Below the pieces are notes generated by a model. It saw nothing but the letters and a program-made list of their open reading frames with translations. It made no database searches and had not been told where the DNA came from. Shown here in pieces: positions 36,804 to 50,288 of a stretch of 64,000 bases of DNA; within the stretch, counting starts at the first letter, position 1; each line of letters starts with the position of its first letter. Source of the stretch: Citrus sinensis. Its lineage: Eukaryota > Streptophyta > Magnoliopsida > Sapindales > Rutaceae. Location of the stretch: positions 2,082,501 through 2,146,500 of the forward strand of contig NC_068559.1 in the NCBI RefSeq assembly GCF_022201045.2. Direction: 5' to 3'. A program made the position numbers and the translations under genes.

Positions 36804-38893
36804 CGCGAATGAAACGGTGACGTTTCTTGATCGTTCGAAATTCAACCGAGACGAGCTAAATTAAGTCCAAGACGAGAAAGCTCGAAGTGTTGAATTTATA
36901 GTGGAGAGTATCGGGGAAAACAACCCACTGCCCACAGAGTGCCAAGCATTCAGCTGACTAATACGTGTACAAGAAGGCTTGGATAGACTTTTCAATGCAT
37001 AATAATAATAATAATAATCATAATCATAATCATAATCATAATCATTATTATTAGCGTAATTTTTGTGATTAATTTTGTGATTACAAGAAGTATTTTATAA
37101 TATTTAGATCAGTAAAATCTCTCCTCCATCACACAATTCACAAGTCTCAATTGATTTCCAGAGTTGGATAAGATGGCTGCTTCATTAAAACATGTTCTCC
37201 TTTTAATTTACACAGACCAATTTGGGCCAGCACATGTTATTCTTTTAAGTTATGTGGCCTTTTTTTTTTTTTTTAATCTTTGAAATGTAAATATTTTTAT
37301 ATTTATACTCTTGTAAATTATAAATATTAAACAAATAATAAATATCTCAAAGAATAAATATAAAATAATAAATTATAATCAATTGAATACAACTCTTTAA
37401 TATTCTATATTATATATGTTAATCAATTTTAATTTAGTTTTTGATGTTTTTATATGAAAAATTTCATAAAAAATTATGAAGATAAATAATGCTAATTTGA
37501 AGAAAATAAAAAGATTAAAATAATATAGTCTACCACTATATATTATCACAAGTTATATAGAAATGGATAATAATGCTAATTGTTAAGTTTTATTTAGGTA
37601 ATGATGATAATTAATTAATTAGATAGAGATATTTTGGATAATATTTTTTAATGATATCATCCATACTTTTTAGATTAAATAAAAAGCTAAAATAATTAGC
37701 TTAATAAATTAATGATTTAATGACTGAAAATTTTCATTAAGTTAGAAAAATAATCATACTTAATGACTTAACTAATTAAAATTAAGTCATTAAGTCAAAA
37801 AATAAACGGCTCCTTAGAATTGGACTTGCATTTGTGAAAGGCCAAGGGTGGTGATATTTTCTCTCAAAAAAATGTGTAAAACTCCACGTCCCCACCCACT
37901 TTAAAATAACAATGATAATATAAGTTCTTAACAATTTGGAATAAAGAAGAAATTTAGATAATTAAATAATTAAATAATCATTTTTTTAAAAATATATAAT
38001 CATAAAATTATTTTAACTTCATCGAAGCTTAATTGGTACTAGTACTATTTCCTAATGAGATTATTAATTTTCAATTAAATTAATAAAAAATTGTATTATG
38101 GCACATTTTTTTGGGACAATTTAGTCATTTTTTGTGATAAGGATGAACATAATAAATTAAATTATGTTAAAAACAACCTTCAAGGTCAAGGATGGTTAAA
38201 ATACCTAAATTAAAAAAAGAAGAATATTAAGTGTTAAAATTTTTTTTCTCTATTTAAATTTTTAAAGATAATGTGAATTTTCTTTATTTTCTATTTTAAA
38301 TGAAATCGGTCTAATTCTGTGGGGGTAGAACCGTCCCCACCCTTTTTGGTTCATAGGCGAAACCATTAATCCCCTCATTAGAAAATGGTAAAAGAGAATA
38401 TGTTGCTAATGGTAGCTGAGTGCCCCTTCCACATACCCAAAAATGCTTAGATTGAACTCAAGTGACAAGTCGTCCGATGCAAATTTGGCTTATATTCTAG
38501 ACAAACAAATTGTTAAATATTGAAATCTTCTGTCTCTTCAATGGAGCTTGCCAGCTAGCTGCATTTTCCTTGACAAAAAACCAAGTGCCTGGTCTAGTGA
38601 ACTTTCCTTGTTTTTTCAATAAATTCTATTTATATCACTCGATGCAACAGTTCAAATTTGTCTTGTAATACCGTCTTGTCGTTAGAATGAACACCACAGA
38701 CTAATTTTGGAATAATATTGAAGGTAACAAAATGGATTTAGAAATACAAAGGATGTTCCTAATTTAAATATAAGTTTATCATGCAAGTGTTACTATATAT
38801 ACATGACCCTGAAACAAGACAGTACATCATCAAGTTAATCTTCTGTTTTTCCATTTCTCTTCACCATTCCGGTCTTGTTTCTGACATTCCACA
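36804..38893. other. Intergenic, MnSOD 5' flank and MATE promoter
   Basis: No coding is supported. It contains a (TAA)n(TCATAA)n microsatellite at 37,005-37,055 and long AT-rich tracts. A CTATATATA box at about 38,793-38,801 lies about 95 bp before the MATE start and is its probable TATA box. Confidence 0.6.
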
Positions 38894-41883
38894 ATGCCAT
38901 CTTCAAGTGAATCCCCAGAATTGAACTCGGAAATGGTTGGATGGAGAACCTCCATTAGTGGATTTCTGAACTGGTTGCAGAAGAACAAGGTAAACCTCCA
39001 TTGCACTGGTTCTCGATTAGCTTCATTTTAAACCGTTTCCTCTACTTCAGTGTCCTGTCCTTGTCCCCGCAAAAACTTGAAGACATTTTGCATAAGCCAT
39101 TTTATCATCTCAATTAAAAACGGCTGACATGAAAGACTTAATATTAGTTTCTAAGAAAGATGACACAGAGCGATAGATTAAGGAAAGGCATAGCACAATT
39201 AAGAAATACTGGCCTTTTATAAAGGCATATTAATATTGGAACTCTTAGATGACTGCTTCCGTATTAAAATTGATAAGTAAACATTAACCTTCTTATTCAA
39301 CATCATTTGATTGCTTTGACCTAACTTTACTGAGGAATACTTTCTCATACCGACCAAAGTAATATACATGTGTGCATATGTGTTTATCTTACTTTTATTA
39401 AGACCACAAATAGCAGCCAAGTTGACCAAAAAAAGATATGCATCCACAAAACAGAAAACAAAAATACAGAGTTCAACCAGTCTGTCGTTTTCTGTGTAGT
39501 CTGAGTAAAACAACCGTCGATTTGTCGAGAACGACTCCAAAAATTTCAAAAATCATAGAATTAACAGTAGGGTCATTAAATTTTGTATATATTGTGATAA
39601 CAACCATCACACTCTCTCTTATTCAGCCATTTCAAAATCTAAACTCCAGTTGTTGCTAAAACTCCTGTGACTGAATTACCAAGGCTATCCTGCCATGTTT
39701 AATGAGCCTAGACAAGGTTTGATGCCATAACAAAATTTGATTATTGTGTCTTTGGGTTTCTTCAGCAGTCTGAACATGTATTAGTGTCACTGACTAAGTT
39801 TTCAAGTAATAATTGATAGTAGCATGAATAAATGGAAATGTATGAATTACATATAAGTCACCAGGTTGGCAACCAGTATTCAGTTTTTTTCTCATTCTTC
39901 ACAAACCCAATCTTCCTCCATATCTACAATGGCATTTATGGTACATAACTATTACTTCATAGTTTCCTGAAAAACCCTCTTACGAGTAATGACATTCTAG
40001 GTGACAAATGACAAGTAAGGTTATTAATATGAATTATGAAGAGAATCCATCACCTTGCCACAAATTACCAACTTTTCTAGGTGTCAGTAACTGGTGTCAT
40101 GATTTGGCGAGTGGACCTTCTAGGAAATTATAATTGAAGACAACTCCTTCCACTCCCACCCCCAAACCACCCCCCCCCCCGACCTTTACGGTATATAATC
40201 TGAATCTGATGGCTGGTTCTGATCACATTCGCTAATTTATAGAAGTACATTATTCCTATAGCTGGTGCTTTTCGGTCGAGTTAAATTTAGGGTTGCAAGA
40301 GCAGGTTCTAATTGGAAAAGTAAAAAATCCCTAATTTCTTAATACGGATCTTGGTTGGAGGCAGCCAAATCTCGTGAATCTTGTTGCGTGATAGTAATTC
40401 TTTCAACGTCATGGTAAATAAAATCTCAACTGTATGATGAAGAAGTCATTAAATTTTCCAGCTTTATGTGTTTTACATTGCTTAGCATCTCATGTGTGAT
40501 CTAATGCAGGTAGCAGAGGAGCTGAACTCGCTAAGAAAAATTGCATGCCCTGTAGCAATAACAGGGCTGCTTTTTCAGTTCAAATCCATCATCTCTATGC
40601 TTTTCTTGGGACATCTTGGGGATATTGAGTTAGCTGGGGGCTCTCTCTCACTCGGGATTGCAAACATAACAGGTTACTCTGTTCTTAAGGGGCTAGCCAT
40701 GGGCATGGAACCCATATGCTCGCAGGCATATGGAGCCAAAAAGGGGACAATTCTCAGCCAAGCATGTAGACGAACACTATCCATCCTGATAGTCATAATT
40801 TTTCCGATCTCCATATTATGGGTCAACATTGAACATATCCTTCTTTCCTTAGGTCAAGAGCAAGCCATTATATCAGTGGCCAAGGTATATATCATCTACT
40901 CCATCCCTGAATTAATAGCTCAGGCTCTCCTCAATCCATTGAGGATCTTTTTAAGGACTCAAAATATAAACAAACCCCTCACCATCGCAGCAAGTTTTGC
41001 ATTAATCTTCCACATTGCAATCAACATTATACTTGCAATGGTTTTAAATTTAGGGGTTAGGGGAGTTGCCCTGGCTGCTGCCTCGCACACATTTATTGTA
41101 ATTTTGGGTTTGCTAGTATATCTCATTTTCTCAAGAACAGCACTAAAACCATGGGATTGGCAAGCAGTTGACTCATGCAATCAAGGTTGGTGGTCTTTAT
41201 TGTCCCTAATGCTGCCAAGTTTATTATCTATCTGCTTGGAGTGGTGGTGGTACGAGATAATGCTTATAATGTGTGGCCTACTTAGTGATCCACAGGCAAG
41301 TGTGTCCGCCATGGGAATCCTCATACAAACTACAGGTTTGCTATATGTTTTTCCCAACTCACTAAACCAGGGTCTATCAACGCTTGTCGGACAAGCATTG
41401 GGGGCTGAGCAGCCAGGGTGTGCTCAGCGGACTACCATAATGGGGATCATTGTGGCATTTGTGGGTGGTGTACTGGCCTCTGCATTTGCATTTGCAGTAA
41501 GAGATGCATGGGGGAAGCTTTATACAAGTGAGTCAGCAGTTCTTGCCTTGACAAAAGCTGCTCTACCAATATTGGGTTTGTGCGAGCTAGGCAACTGTCC
41601 TCAGACAGCTGCATGTGGAATCCTATTAGGCTCTGCCCGGCCAAAGCTTGGTGTTTGTATAAATTTCTGTGCTTTCTACATTATTGGTTTGCCAGTTGCA
41701 GCTCTCATGGCTTTCGAACTGAAAATTGGCTTTTTGGGGTTGTGGTATGGGCTGGCAGCAGCGCAGGCTTCATGTGTGGTCATGATGATTATTACTCTGT
41801 TTTGCACTGATTGGAAGCTCCAAGCACAGAGGGCCAAGGAGCTGACTCAGTCCTCAGAAGAGGAAGCCAGTCTTCTTAGTTAA
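38894..41883 (+). CDS. MATE efflux transporter (DETOXIFICATION 48-51 type)
   Basis: Multidrug and toxic compound extrusion protein: a 12-helix antiporter in the plasma membrane or endomembranes. Exon 1 is 38,894-38,989 (32 codons, MPSSSESPELNSEM...) and exon 2 is 40,510-41,883, separated by a 1.5-kb intron (donor GTAAAC, acceptor AATGCAG). The product is 489 residues, a usual length. Family signatures: KIACPVAITGLLFQFKSIIS (first helix), FLGHLGDIELAGGSLSLG, GMEPICSQAYGAKK, IYSIPELIAQALLNPLRIFL, SLLSICLEWWWYEIM and NSLNQGLSTLVGQALGA. The two-exon structure and sequence point to the DTX48-51 clade, members of which influence hormone or iron homeostasis and organ growth. The transported substrate cannot be read here. 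Confidence 0.95.
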
Positions 41884-43964
41884 TTCTATTGCTTTAGAAT
41901 GAATAATAATAAGCACCTAGTATATTGAGATGAGACAGTGATAACTAGAAGAATAGTGAAAAGTTTCTCATTCTTATATTCGAGGGTCAACTTATTATAT
42001 TTCAAATAAATCCAAACAGGAAAACAAATAGAACTAACAAAACTTGTATCTGGAGTTTCGAAAAGCTTCAAATGGATTACACCATAAACTATCAAATTTC
42101 TACTTAGATATAGTGCTGAAGCCAGCAGCAGTGAGGAAAAAGAAGGGACAAACCTGTACAACTAGGAGATTGATGACACAATCAACCTTTCATGCAAATC
42201 TTGAATTCCGGAATCCAACATGTGCATGAAATCCAGACATCTTTATTGCCTGATCTTGGATGCCTTGATTTCATGCACACAAATCTTAGTTCAAGTACCT
42301 AAGGGCCTCCAGCACAGAAACAGACAAAGTCTACTTACCCTGGTAGAAATCAATCAAAAGGTAGGATGACACAGAAACAGAAAGTCCATAAGATGCTGCA
42401 GATTGAAATTCCTACGAGCAGAATGTACAATACACAATGCAATATAACAAGTGATAAATAACAGAAGCTAGTATCTTATACAATTCTGCAACCAAGCAAA
42501 AGCATTTTGCGGACTCACTATCAGTACCTCTAATCGTCCCATAGAATGTCATAATTAAGTATACTCTATATAAATAAAGCTTTAACTAAAACATACCCAG
42601 AGGCTACTAACAAATTCGTCCTCCTAAATCTTAAGCTTCTCGTCCTTGTTTTGCCTGTTCTCTCTCTCTCTCTCTTTCTAACCTATTGTCTTAAAATCAA
42701 ATTCACACCCTTTCGAGAAAATCGAAAATGGGAAATGGGTTGAGCTCAAATTCAGTATACAATGAGATACAATCAAACCATTCAACGATTAAAGGTCAAT
42801 GCAACACAACATCTACTAAAAGTAAATAACCAACAGGTTAAAATGAAATGTGCAGGATAGCGGGTTAGCGATATTACTCAAAAGACTGAACCAAAGAGCT
42901 GACATAAATGATGAAACTTGTAATAGGCAGCAAAAACTTTAAAGAAAATCATTTAGAAAGAGGAAACGAACATTTGAATGAATAGTAGGCGTACCTGAGC
43001 GGAGGCTTCTCAGAACTAAAATTGTGGTGAGAAATTAGAAGAAACGTATTTTCCATTTGCATAACCATTTTTTTTTTCAAATAAAAATCCATGTCGATAA
43101 ATCATTACACAATGGCTAAATAAATGATATAATATGTGCATTAATACAATAAAGAGGTGTGATTTGGTGCACAACGACGCGCACGTTATGATGCTATGTG
43201 ACGTGCGTGGCGAGCTTTCATCTGGGACGTTGGGCGCTGCTGCAGAGCTGTCTCTCAATGAGAGTTCGCCACACTTTGGCGCGCACTAAATCAACATCCT
43301 CCCAATTAAAATACTGACCAGTCGACCCATCGTAATTTATTAAAAAAAAATTTACACACAGTTGAACATTGTAAGATACATGAAGGGGCGCAATGATATT
43401 TAACCCCAATAAAAAATTTGGCGGAGTCGACCTTGACCTGCTCCAATGTTTTAGTCCCGTGAACCACAGTCATTTCAGTTTCGACTTTTCGACATGCTTT
43501 TAGGACGTGTTTGACGCAAATGGTCAAAATTCAACGTAATTCGGTCATAGTTGTCACCCCCATAACTGACGACCAGGGACCTATTGGATATATAAGAAAA
43601 ATTTGTCTTCTTAAGTTAAGAAAAAAAAATTACTAGGGATCCATCTGTTATTACATCTTTTCAAATTTCAATCCGAGCAAAGTTTATCAAATTTATTATT
43701 TTGCAATAGTTATTGCCATGTCAGACAAGAAAGTCGCACAGAGCAAGCGATCTGCTCACCTGGCGAAAACTGCAACCTCTAATCTGTCGACACGTGTCTC
43801 CAAGAACCGTGGCCGCCCGGTCTTCGTAGTTCGAAAAAGGACGATAATAAAATAAATAACTCACAAGATCTAGAGTATTTGTTTACAAGGTCAAAATTGA
43901 TCCCCAGATTTATATGAATTTTGAATGTCGTTTACATTGGCCGCTAAATTTCCGGCGTTGATTG
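41884..43964. other. Intergenic between MATE and reticulon genes
   Basis: No protein gene is supported. It contains an imperfect hairpin at 42,200-42,295 (listed separately) and a (TC)n run near 42,661-42,677. The part after 43,100 is less AT-rich (ACGTGCGTGGCG) and probably includes the reticulon promoter. Confidence 0.5.
42200..42295 (+). ncRNA. Candidate miRNA-like hairpin
   Basis: The arms 42,221-42,241 (TGTGCATGAAATCCAGACATC) and 42,259-42,279 pair at 19 of 21 positions, with two isolated mismatches and a 17-nt loop. The outer ends CTTGAA/TTCAAG (42,200-42,205 and 42,290-42,295) also pair. I do not recognise the mature sequence as a known plant miRNA. A small foldback transposon is the main alternative. 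Strand is arbitrary. Confidence 0.3.
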
Positions 43965-46307
43965 ATGGATAATTCGGCAGATTCGTGCGATATAGTCGAT
44001 CGAGATGGAGACGCAGCTGCCACCAGTTCCTCATCGACATCCGCCCCCGCCGCCGGCGCCGGAGGATTTAAGCTTTTAAATCGGCACGGAACAGTTCACC
44101 AGTTCATGGGCGGCGGTAGAAGTAAGATTCTCGGTGTTAAAAAAAGTCTGATTTTTCCCTTTAAAATAAACCAAAATGGATTCTTTTTAATATTTCGTAC
44201 GGAAAATTATGTTCTTTTTTTTTATTTTGTTTTTAGATGATTGTGCGACTAATTGTTTGACTAAAATTTGGTTATTTGATTATGCTTAGCTGCTGATGTG
44301 CTGTTATGGAAACGACGCCGTGTTTCTTTTGGTGTGATTGTGGTTGCTACCGTTGCATGGCTGATATTTGAGCGGTCTGGGTTACCTTTCTTGTCTGTTT
44401 GTTCGGATGTTTTGCTGTTGCTGATCGTTTTGATGTTCTTTCGTGCCAATTTTGCTGCTTTTAGAAATAAGTATGTGTAATCTGCTCGCTATGTGTTTGT
44501 GGCTTTGTGTTTACGATGCGCATAGGCGCTTCCTAATGAGGCTTACTTTTTCGTATTTTAGCAGACAACTAGAGTCATTACCTGAGTTGGAGGTATCGGA
44601 GGAAATGGTTAATAATGCTGCAGCATCATTTCGTGTTAAAATAAACTATCTGCTCCTTATGGCTCACGACATCACTGTTGGCAAGGATTTTAGACTCTTT
44701 TTCCAGGTCGGTGTAACCCTATTTGGATTAAAGAATTTGTTGAGTGTTCTTGTAGTGCTAGAACTTGGAACCTTGGTGATGTGCAGCGTTGGGAATTTAA
44801 GATTTATTTCTAGCGAAGATAGATAAAGATGAAAGACAGGCATGTAAATCTCTAACTTCAATGCGTACAAGGTAAAAATTGCCCTTTCAAAAAAAAAAAA
44901 AAAGTAAAATTGCCCGACCAATTAAGGTTGAGTTGTATGGATGGAAACTGGTTCAGTAAGCCAAGATTGGATTGGGGTAAGGTAAAGTAAGTGAAAGGGA
45001 GTAGATGCCCAGTGGCTTAGCATAGCTTGTTCGGTAATATATGGGCTAAATTGAAAAAGAATATTTATTTAAAATTAATAGATAAATAATAAATGGGCTT
45101 TGTAAGGTAGATATAAGAAGTCATCCATTCCAAAGTGTGTGTTTATTATAAAAAATATAAACATAAAGAACAAACATTATTGAAGTTTGTGTCTTACAGA
45201 TTCTAGAAGTAGAGAAAATATTTTGTCTAATCCAGATCAATAAAAAATTTAATTACTCATGTGACTAAATGAAAAGAAAAAAATTAAATGGTTTTGCAGA
45301 TATAGAGTAAGAATTAGATGGAATGTGGAAACCCCCCCCCCCCCCCCCCCCCCCCAAAAAAAAAGTATTTATAATTTATATGATAATGTAATAACTTTGG
45401 GTGTACTATGAAGTATTGGGGGGGCTCGACTAGGCTATACCCCAGGATAGCCCTCTGCAGACTCTGCCTTCGTTCTTGTTATGTCATCATTTGGAGTTGT
45501 TGATTTGATGGAGTAACATGCAAACCTCGGTATTTGGGTCACAAGCTCTATTATTTTTTTAGATATCTGCAATTAGTGTATATCCCTTGATATCCATTGG
45601 TATGAAATAATGCTAGTTGTCCATTCTACAGTCTGTGGTGTGGAGTGAATTTTCAGTATGTTTAGAATCTCACCGGACTACTTTTATTTGACAGGTGGTG
45701 GCCTATCTTTGGCTCCTGTCTGCCATTGGTAGCTACTTCTCATTCTTCACTCTAGCCTATATCGGTATGCAGATTCATCCTTTTTTTGTCAACTGAACTG
45801 TTTGGCCTTTTTTTCCCCCACTATTCATTCGTTTTTCTTTATGTTCTCTCTACTACTCCTTAAGAGGGCCTATAAATTCTCAAGCAAATTGCCTTATGGA
45901 TTAGTCTTTTGACCAGAAACATTGTATTATTTCTTTTTAAGATATGTTTGCAAAAGTTTCCGGCTTTTCTTGAAATCATGCTGTTTTATGGCCATTTGAG
46001 TTTTCCCTAAAAAATTCCGTTAGTTTTTGGATTAATAGATGAGCTGTTTTTTCATTTGTGTATTAATTTCCAGGATGGTTCATTTATAGAAATTTCACTG
46101 TGGTGTTCCTATCTACATAATTGCCTTTATTTGTTGACAGGAACTCTCTTATCCATTACAGTTCCTGCATTGTACAGCAGATTTGAAGCACGTGTGGATA
46201 GATATTGCGGGATGATCCATAAGAGTATATCTCAGCACTACAAAGTAGTGGACGAAAATGTTATTAGTCGAATTCCAAGGACTTTATCCAAGGACAAAGT
46301 TTCATAA
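43965..46307 (+). CDS. Reticulon-like protein (RTNLB family)
   Basis: Integral ER membrane protein that shapes tubules through two hydrophobic hairpins. Five exons: 43,965-44,121; 44,290-44,470; 44,565-44,706; 45,695-45,764; 46,141-46,307. They encode 238 residues. The N-terminus is acidic and Ser/Ala-rich. The reticulon homology domain starts at [19 protein letters not shown], with the first hairpin [15 protein letters not shown] / [15 protein letters not shown]. After the loop [15 protein letters not shown], the second hairpin is [20 protein letters not shown] and [16 protein letters not shown]. The C-terminus ends KDKVS. Start at 43,965 is the first ATG of the open frame. Plant RTNLB proteins are usually 200-270 residues. 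The exact subgroup (B11/B12-like) is uncertain. Confidence 0.93.
45332..45355. repeat. Poly-C run
   Basis: About 24 consecutive C followed by A-rich sequence, inside intron 3 of the reticulon gene. A similar run lies at about 25,413-25,431 in RPS26 intron 4 and a shorter one at 40,170-40,180. Confidence 0.8.
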
Positions 46308-48305
46308 CTTTGATATTTTTCTAACAGATGACAGTTTATTAAAAAGGAAAAACAGAACCATAACGGTATGAGTGAATGTCGCAGAATTTTGGAGCATCGA
46401 ATTGATGCAGAGTTGTCAAAGTTTCTCTTCCCCTTGGTAGCCAACTATTTTGAGGTTTCAGTTGCTCTTGTAAGACCATTTTGTGATGTTTCATTTCCGT
46501 TGGACCAGAATGATTTGTTTTCCAATGTTATCTTCATTGAAACTTGAACCAGTAAACTTGCAATCCGCCTAGGCCGCACATCGACATAAGGAGAAAATAT
46601 TAGCCGGCATGTTCAAAATTGCAATTCTGAAGTTTTGCTTTCCTATACATATTCTGTTTATTGATTCTTGAAAGAGCCTCTATTGTTCAGTTAAATTGGA
46701 GAAGATTTCTGTTGTTTCTCCAAGGCCTTCTGTATGATTAAGCAGGGGTGGAGGACATTGGATCAATTTTGCGAGCCTTATCTGTGTAAGTTTGTATGGA
46801 ATAAGCTTGTAATGATAGTAGTTTAGCCTCAGTTGCATGTTACTCTATTGTTGATTTCAGATGCACTGTATTTCTTTGTTGATCTAGGAAGTCTTGAAGC
46901 AAATTTGTTACATTTGAATTTAAAGTTAGTTACCAAAGTTTTACATTCAGAAGTATGTGATCTGATCTTAATTCCTTTTGTTCTGGTGTGTTAACACAAA
47001 TGGTACCTTTAGTGATATCTTTTGCCCATTTTTTTTATTTTTCCAACTAACGGTTAGAAGTTCTGACCATGCATAAAGAAAGGGATATATAGACAAAATT
47101 TCTAGCCCGCTCATTCATTCTTGTCCAAACCTACCAAAGGGAACAAACGCCCAAATAGGTTAAGGGGCAAGAGAAGCAATGATGTTGCACTTTCTGTGCT
47201 TTTCTGCCGTGCTTTTGCTTCTGATGGAGATGAAATGCACGCATACTAGCGCATCATATCTTGCATATCTGTCTATACAAAAACATCACATCTTGATCGT
47301 TGTTATAGGGACAAAAACAAGGAAGATGAAATGCTTCTGCTTCTGACGGTGATTATATCTGCATATATATATATTTTTTCAAAATACTTTGAATGTGTCA
47401 GAAAGGGGTTTAGAGGTTGAAAAAAGAAAAAAATCACATTTAATTTGTTTTGATTGCGTCATATAACTTGTAAATCTAAAACTGACATTGATTTAAAAAG
47501 AATGGAAGTGAAAATCTCTTTACTAGATTATTATGACTGACGTGACGGCCATTAGAAAGAACATTTTTGTGAAATATTATTTGCTTGTTTTGAGTGTTAG
47601 CTTACCCTTTTCAACCAAGAGAGGGCCGCTTCGCACTTATAAATTAGTTAGCGATGAGTAACCTCACAACAGACTATTTATAGACTCAATAGAGGACTAA
47701 ATATCACAGAGACAAACTTTCTGGGTCAAAATGGATTACCAAAATGTATGGGGTAGATAAAATACGCATAAATCCAACAAAAGTATTTTTTTTTTCTACT
47801 TCTCTTTTGATATGGCTGGCATGGCCTTCTCACATTTGTTGTCCAGCTCGCTGAGATGTTATTACACAGCATTTACGGTGCAATTGAGGCTTTCACACAT
47901 CATTTGTGCTTGGCATTCTGCGCACAGTCATAGTACAAATTGGCTGGCGATCTTATGGACTTTGGCTAATATACATCAACAATACGATTCAGCTTAATGA
48001 TCGGTTGGATCCATAGAGATCAAGGACAAAAGTCCAAAAATATGAGACCAATGAAAGATAATGACCGCCCAAATTGATGTACGATGGAGATTATCACTAA
48101 TTGCAGATCCATTTAATAGAACCATTCTTGATATAAAAGTTTGCAATCTAAGGAGATTCATTGTCTTCCAAGCACCAATCTATCCAATCTCAACCAGAGC
48201 TTCAACACATAACATAGTATAACAACTGCATTGATGCTTTCCAGCTTCAACATCCATGCTTCCTTGAAAATGCTAAGATGTTAAGCTATTCAAGCCAATA
48301 ACACG
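46308..48305. other. Intergenic, no gene seen
   Basis: 3' flank of the reticulon gene followed by AT-rich DNA. No conserved protein segment was recognised on either strand. Confidence 0.55.
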
Positions 48306-50288
48306 CTAAGCTTTGAGCAATTCCTTTGCTTTGTTCAGCCAAACATTGTATATGTCATCAGAGAAAAGAACAAAATGCACCTGCAAAGGGCAATCAATAA
48401 GTTTCAAATAACTCTTGTCAATCTCATCAACGGTTTCATCAATAATTTCATTTCGGTAAATGGAGCAGATTAAAGCTTTGGCGAACAAAAACCAACAATC
48501 TAGTTTGAAACAGTTCAGATGGCCTTCACTAGCACCTCCAATCACAACCACAGTGGTCCTTGGGAGCAGATCGATTTTATTTCATCCACAATCTATTATT
48601 AGTTTCAAAAATCTAGAAGCAAATGAAAACATGCAATGATTTAGGGCTGTTATATGAAGCAAAAACATCGGTAATGATACCTCTTTGAAATCATTTGCAA
48701 ATTCTTTGACTGTAGATAGAGCTACCGCGGCTGCTTCCTCATAAGGATATCTGGAAAAATTTTATAGAAGAATGATAAAACGAGAAACAACTAGTTAGAT
48801 ACATGTTATAGACACCTAATACAGAAGACTAGAAATCTGTAAATATTTTGACCAACTCTGATACAAATGAATTAGATGAAATGGAATATTATCCAACACT
48901 TTATAGAAACAGCTTATGAGTTGGGGAAGCCAAAACTAAAGTCAGCCAGCTACACAGATGCAAAAGACTTTCTCCAATCAACCTACTTTCACACAAAGGT
49001 TGAATTGCTGTCTCGAACTCCACGTAGATGAAAAGCTTCCATGCATTTAAAGAGGAAAATGTAAAAAGAGAAAATGGATCCTCAAGTCAAGAACAAATAC
49101 CCATATACACCACATGAGATGGCAGTAAAAGCAATGTATTGAATGTTGTTTTCTTTGGCCACGCTCAAGCTGTTCCTGTAACAAATTGAAGTACACAGAA
49201 TATCAATCTTAGAAAGAAAAATTATACTACTACAACCATAGTTAAAGCAAAGCAATAAACTTACTTGTATGCATTTCTCAGAGAGGCTTCAGGATTACTA
49301 TCCGCATCATAGATAGGACCAACAGTATGGATCACATGCGATGCAGGCAACTTGAAACCTCTGAGCAGTTTTGGGATGTCAGTATGCTCATCACACAAAA
49401 TACTAGACTAGAATGATATAACAGAAGTTCAGTTGGAATAACTTACGGAGTAATTCGTGCTTCTCCGATGGGACAGCGAACTTCAGGTCGGACTTCTGGA
49501 ACCTTACAGCAAGCTTCTCGGAGCTCTGGTCCTGCAGCCCTATGTATGGCTAACAAAATCCATCTAAAGTTATCACCGGGTTGCTTAAATTACATTGACA
49601 ATAACTGATAGAAATTAAAATATAGAGGGAAAGTACCTCCATCTGCACCACCACCTCCAAGCATTCTCTCGTTGGCCGGATTAACCTTCAGTAAGTAGCC
49701 ATTCAATCAGTGAAATCATGCATTTTGAATTCAATTACACAATCAAGCAATCGCTACGTTCAATTGGGCATATTTGATTGAAATTAAAATTACGGTCCAC
49801 AAAATAAAATAAAATAAACCCATCATCAAGGAAAACTGAAACTAGCAAGTTGTGACTGCATTAAAGAGTCCGAAAAATTGATACCAACATTTAAAATTTT
49901 CACCAGTTCAAGCAATCAAAATAAACCCTGTCCAAGATAACATAATAAAAATCGCAAAAGAGAAATACATGAAGGCACTTACAATGGCATCAGACGAACC
50001 ATCGACGGACCACTTAGTGATATCACCTTTCTTGATCACTAGAGCGGCCGATTCAGACAACTTGAAATGACCCTCCTCGCTTCGTTGATCACTCGATAAC
50101 GACATCGTCACACTCACAGCTCTAACACCAACACCACGATCACCAACTGAGATCGTCTTTGCCTTTGCTCTTGTTGCGAGAGAGTTGTCAGAAACTGAAG
50201 TTCTAGATTTCGGGAAAGTTGAAGAATTAGTAGCTTGGGGAAGTTGCGTTGCTGGTAACAGAAATCGTATCAGTCTTCTTGTAAGCAT
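48306..50288 (-). CDS. Macro-domain ADP-ribose-binding/hydrolase protein
   Basis: Appr-1''-p processing / MacroD-type protein: binds ADP-ribose and, in related enzymes, removes it from protein or O-acetyl-ADP-ribose. Seven exons: 49,983-50,288; 49,637-49,685; 49,447-49,549; 49,265-49,360; 49,101-49,175; 48,681-48,750; 48,306-48,380. All phases agree and give 257 residues. An N-terminal Arg/Ser-rich leader ([16 protein letters not shown]) suggests import into mitochondria or plastids. An upstream-free ATG at 50,288 supports this start. The macro core runs from [10 protein letters not shown] through [24 protein letters not shown] and the second loop [10 protein letters not shown], followed by [12 protein letters not shown]. 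The Asn and Gly residues that contact ADP-ribose are present. Confidence 0.93.

Noticed and set aside
36233..37055. Microsatellites taken as possible CRISPR-like or satellite arrays
   Set aside because: Simple AT and TAA/TCA repeats only; no spacers or higher-order unit.
47812..47997. 61-codon open frame starting MAGMAFSHLL
   Set aside because: Short, no family motif, no gene structure around it.
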